From the NCBI GenBank assembly GCA_946482375.1, contig CAMLRH010000115.1, positions 1-8,126 of the forward strand: 8,126 nt of DNA, read 5' to 3'. The notes under the pieces were generated by a model, which worked only from the letters and a program-made list of their open reading frames with translations, did no database searches and was not told where the DNA came from. A program made the position numbers and the translations under genes. Origin of the DNA: an uncultured Caulobacteraceae bacterium. Lineage in GTDB: Bacteria > Pseudomonadota > Alphaproteobacteria > Caulobacterales > Caulobacteraceae. The first letter of the stretch is position 1, and each line of letters begins with the position of its first letter. Of this stretch, positions 6,468-8,126 are shown piece after piece.

Positions 6468-6926
6468 GTGCCCCAGACTCGCAGAACCGTGCTGTTCGCC
6501 GCCGCGGCGGCCCTGTTTATTCCCGCCGCCGCCTGCGCGGCGCAGGCGAAGGAGATCACCGTCTATAAGACGCCGTGGTGTGGTTGCTGCGGCGGCTGGG
6601 TGAAGCATCTGCAGGCGGCCGGGTTCGTCACGAAGGTGGAAGAAGTCCAGGACCTCGCGCCCATCCGGGCGAAGTATGGCGTGCCGTTCGAACTATCGTC
6701 CTGCCACACGGGGGTCGCGGGCGGCTACGTCTTCGAGGGCCACGTCCCCATCGCCGACGTTGAACGGGTGTTGAAGGAAAAGCCAAAGGCCCTGGGTCTT
6801 ACCGTACCCGGCATGCCTATCGGCTCACCCGGCATGGACCCGCCGGGCGCGCCAAGGGAGGCGTTCGACACCCTGCTGCTGCTCACGGACGGGAGCACCA
6901 GCATCTACGCCCATCACGGCCGCTAG
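6468..6926 (+). CDS. DUF411 family periplasmic metal-binding protein, probably copper-related
   Basis: This 152-residue exported protein belongs to the DUF411 (CopG-like) family, which often occurs in copper and silver resistance loci. An N-terminal signal sequence is clear: a twin Arg (TRRTVLF, residues 4-10), a hydrophobic core (AAAAALFIPAAA) and cleavage probably near residues 22-28. The RR could indicate Tat export, but the motif is short. Mature-domain landmarks are a thioredoxin-like TPWCGCCGGW with Cys38, Cys40 and Cys41, a conserved SSCHTGVAGGYVFEGHVP (77-94) with Cys79, His80 and His92, and a Met/Gly/Pro-rich VPGMPIGSPGM (113-123). These Cys, His and Met residues suit Cu(I) binding. 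The start is GTG at 6468; two in-frame TGA codons lie just upstream, so no longer form exists, and the ribosome binding site is weak. Its stop overlaps that of csoR on the opposite strand. The biochemical role is not firmly known. Confidence 0.9.
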   Translation: MPQTRRTVLFAAAAALFIPAAACAAQAKEITVYKTPWCGCCGGWVKHLQAAGFVTKVEEVQDLAPIRAKYGVPFELSSCHTGVAGGYVFEGHVPIADVERVLKEKPKALGLTVPGMPIGSPGMDPPGAPREAFDTLLLLTDGSTSIYAHHGR

Positions 6927-7195
6927 CGCGTCCGGTCCAGCAGCTCTATCAGTTCATCGGCCTTGCGGCGTTGTTCCGCGGGGTCGCCGCTCGCCATCGC
7001 CCCCACCACGCAATGCTCCAGATGGGTTTTCAGGAGCTCGTTCTCGACCCTGGCCAGGGCCGCCTTCAGCGCGCGCATTTGGGTGAGGATGTCGATGCAA
7101 TAGCGGTCTTCCTCGACCATCCGCGCCACGCCGCGCACCTGTCCCTCGATACGGTTCAGGCGGTTCAGAAGTTTAGGTTTGTCTTCGCGCTCCAT
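6923..7195 (-). CDS. csoR: CsoR-type copper-sensing transcriptional repressor
   Basis: CsoR/RcnR-family proteins are all-helical tetramers that bind operator DNA when metal-free and let go when metal binds. The 90-residue protein has the family form KLLNRLNRIEGQVRGVARMV then EEDRYCIDILTQMRALKAAL. The Cu(I) ligand pattern is complete: Cys33 (YCIDIL), His58 and Cys62 (THLEHCVV), with spacing identical to Cys36/His61/Cys65 of Mycobacterium CsoR. The Cys-His-Cys set points to copper; RcnR (Ni/Co) and FrmR (formaldehyde) types differ at these sites. The start is ATG at 7195; the longer open frame upstream is only antisense to copA. No Shine-Dalgarno sequence precedes the ATG, so the mRNA may be leaderless. 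It is divergent from the copper ATPase across 63 bp with two matching operators, so it probably controls both genes. Its stop shares a CTAG with the DUF411 stop. Confidence 0.93.
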   Translation of the reverse strand: MEREDKPKLLNRLNRIEGQVRGVARMVEEDRYCIDILTQMRALKAALARVENELLKTHLEHCVVGAMASGDPAEQRRKADELIELLDRTR

Positions 7196-7207
7196 ACTGC
7201 AGAAATA

Positions 7208-7222
7208 TACCCGGCAGGGGTA
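7208..7222. promoter_or_regulatory. CsoR operator 1 (csoR side)
   Basis: The bases read TACCC-GGCAG-GGGTA, a 5-5-5 inverted repeat with the G/C-tract layout of copper CsoR operators (compare the Bacillus copZA site, TACCC-N5-GGGTA type). It begins 13 bp upstream of the csoR ATG and occupies the predicted csoR promoter spacer, consistent with autorepression. Confidence 0.75.
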
Positions 7223-7231
7223 ATTGCAAGA

Positions 7232-7246
7232 TACCCTGTGGGGGTA
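7232..7246. promoter_or_regulatory. CsoR operator 2 (copA side)
   Basis: The bases read TACCC-TGTGG-GGGTA, flanked as ATACCC...GGGTAT, nearly identical in form to known CsoR sites. It ends 12 bp upstream of the copA ATG and lies in the predicted copA promoter spacer. Its centre is 24 bp from that of operator 1, a little over two helical turns, so two tetramers could bind on nearly the same DNA face. Confidence 0.8.
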
Positions 7247-7258
7247 TATGTAGACCGC

Positions 7259-8126
7259 ATGACGGACCATCACCACCACGCCGGCTGCTCCCACGGCGCC
7301 GATACGAAAACCGCCACCGACCCGGTCTGCGGCATGAAGGTCGATCCTCACGCGACCGCTCACCGGACGACCCACGAGGGTCATCCGTTCTATTTCTGCT
7401 CGGCGGGCTGCAAGACGAAGTTCGAGGCCGAGCCCACGAAGTACCTCGGTGAACGCGAGTCCGCGCCGGTGGTCGCGGGCGCCATCTACACCTGCCCGAT
7501 GCACCCCCAGATCCGCCAGGAAGGCCCCGGCTCGTGCCCCATTTGCGGCATGGCGCTGGAGCCGGAGCTGGTCACCGCCGACACCGGGCCGAACCCCGAG
7601 CTCGCCGACATGACGCGGCGGTTCTGGATCGGGCTTGTGCTCACTCTGCCCCTGCTCGTCTTCGAGATGGGTGGGCACTTCCTCGGCATCGAGTTCCCGC
7701 TCCCGCACGGCGTCATGCCCTGGCTGCAGCTGGCGCTGGCCACCCCGGTGGTGCTGTGGGCGGGCTGGCCGTTCTTCGAGCGCGGCTGGGCGTCGCTGAA
7801 GAGCCGCAACCTCAACATGTTCACGCTGATCGCCATGGGCGTGGGCGTCGCCTACGCCTACAGCCTCGTCGCGGTGCTGGCGCCGGGGCTCTTCCCCCCC
7901 GCCTTTCGGGGCGAAATGGGCGAGGTCCCGATCTACTTCGAGGCCGCCGCGGTCATTACCGTGCTGGTGCTGCTCGGCCAGGTGCTGGAGCTGCGCGCCC
8001 GCGAGCAGACCAGCGGCGCCATCCGCGCCCTCCTCGACCTCGCGCCCAAGACCGCGCGCCGCATTCGCGACGATGGGACCGACGAGGAGGTCACCCTCGA
8101 CCAGATCCACGTCAGCGACCGGCTGC
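7259..8126 (+). CDS. copA: Copper-translocating P-type ATPase, N-terminal part (runs off the right edge)
   Basis: The first 289 residues of a P1B-type ATPase that exports Cu(I) from the cytoplasm. The order is: a His/Cys-rich tail (MTDHHHHAGCSHG, 1-13); a YHS domain (about 20-64, DPVCGMKVDP ... YFCSAGCKTKFEAEPTKYL); a heavy-metal-binding domain (77-103, YTCPMHPQI ... GSCPICGMALEPE); membrane helices at about 121-142, 152-173, 187-210 and 225-246; then the start of the actuator domain (about 251 on, TSGAIRALLDLAPKTARRIR). The CPC transport motif, the DKTGT phosphorylation site and the rest lie beyond the window, so copper specificity is inferred from csoR and the operators. No classical HMA domain (GMxCxxC) is present. 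The ATG at 7259 is 12 bp after operator 2. An in-frame GTG at 7238 falls inside the operator and is unlikely as a start. No Shine-Dalgarno sequence precedes the ATG. Confidence 0.92.
   Translation, partial: MTDHHHHAGCSHGADTKTATDPVCGMKVDPHATAHRTTHEGHPFYFCSAGCKTKFEAEPTKYLGERESAPVVAGAIYTCPMHPQIRQEGPGSCPICGMALEPELVTADTGPNPELADMTRRFWIGLVLTLPLLVFEMGGHFLGIEFPLPHGVMPWLQLALATPVVLWAGWPFFERGWASLKSRNLNMFTLIAMGVGVAYAYSLVAVLAPGLFPPAFRGEMGEVPIYFEAAAVITVLVLLGQVLELRAREQTSGAIRALLDLAPKTARRIRDDGTDEEVTLDQIHVSDRL

Larger units (their letters stand above)
7202..7252. promoter_or_regulatory. Divergent csoR/copA promoter region sharing a palindromic TTGCAA -35 box
   Basis: TTGCAA (7224-7229) is its own reverse complement and can serve as -35 in both directions. 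Toward copA, TATGTA (7247-7252) lies after a 17-bp spacer. Toward csoR, TATATT (7209-7204) or TATTTC (7207-7202) lies after 14 or 16 bp. Predicted transcription starts fall at or within a few bases of both ATG codons, and neither gene has a Shine-Dalgarno sequence, so both mRNAs may be leaderless. Each spacer is filled by one CsoR-type operator. Assignments are from inspection only. Confidence 0.45.

Noticed and set aside
4054..6603. Long plus-strand open frames (456 and 388 residues) opposite ptsP
   Set aside because: Both lie antisense to an intact ptsP with every catalytic residue in place, have low-complexity His/Arg/Gln/Gly composition, and the second overlaps the DUF411 gene in another frame.
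7196..8110. Minus-strand open frame upstream of csoR, opposite copA
   Set aside because: It is the antisense shadow of copA, with biased His/Arg/Gly/Glu composition and no family resemblance; CsoR proteins start as MEREDKPKLLNRLNRIEGQV does here.
1..8126. CRISPR array, defence system, insertion sequence or prophage genes
   Set aside because: No regularly spaced repeats, transposase, integrase or phage-like proteins are visible; every substantial open stretch is explained by a known gene family or its shadow.

Overview
This 8.1 kb window is high-GC chromosomal DNA from an alphaproteobacterium. The RodZ, EI-Ntr and IspG sequences, GANTC sites beside a near-CtrA box, and CTATAG-type -10 elements suggest the order Caulobacterales (Caulobacter, Phenylobacterium or Brevundimonas type). 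The genus is an inference. All reading frames look intact. I see no insertion sequence, integrase, tRNA, rRNA or CRISPR array.

The left three-quarters is a block of core genes on the minus strand. Reading right to left these are ptsP (nitrogen-PTS enzyme I, 6354-4099), rodZ (cell-shape protein, 3952-2981), ispG (isoprenoid synthesis, 1989-844), a small winged-HTH regulator (718-263) and the first 25 codons of prfA (release factor 1, 76-1). One plus-strand gene for a TauE/SafE-type anion exporter (2135-2914) sits inside this block. It diverges from ispG and converges on rodZ, and a perfect 14-bp stem with a GAAA loop separates the two 3' ends.

The right end is a copper-homeostasis module: a periplasmic DUF411 protein (+, 6468-6926), a CsoR-type copper-sensing repressor (-, 7195-6923) and a P-type copper ATPase (+, from 7259, cut by the window edge). 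The DUF411 and csoR stop codons overlap in one CTAG. The 63-bp csoR/copA spacer carries two CsoR-type 15-mers of form TACCC-N5-GGGTA arranged around a palindromic TTGCAA, and neither start codon has a Shine-Dalgarno sequence. The likely logic is that apo-CsoR represses both directions, copper releases it, the ATPase exports copper, and the DUF411 protein binds or hands over copper in the periplasm.

No clearly undescribed system is evident. The most interesting points are the compact symmetrical csoR/copA control region, the CopA N-terminus (His-rich tail, YHS and CPMHP/CPICGM domains, no HMA domain), the possible CtrA/CcrM-type sites upstream of prfA, and the strong hairpins in the intergenic regions.
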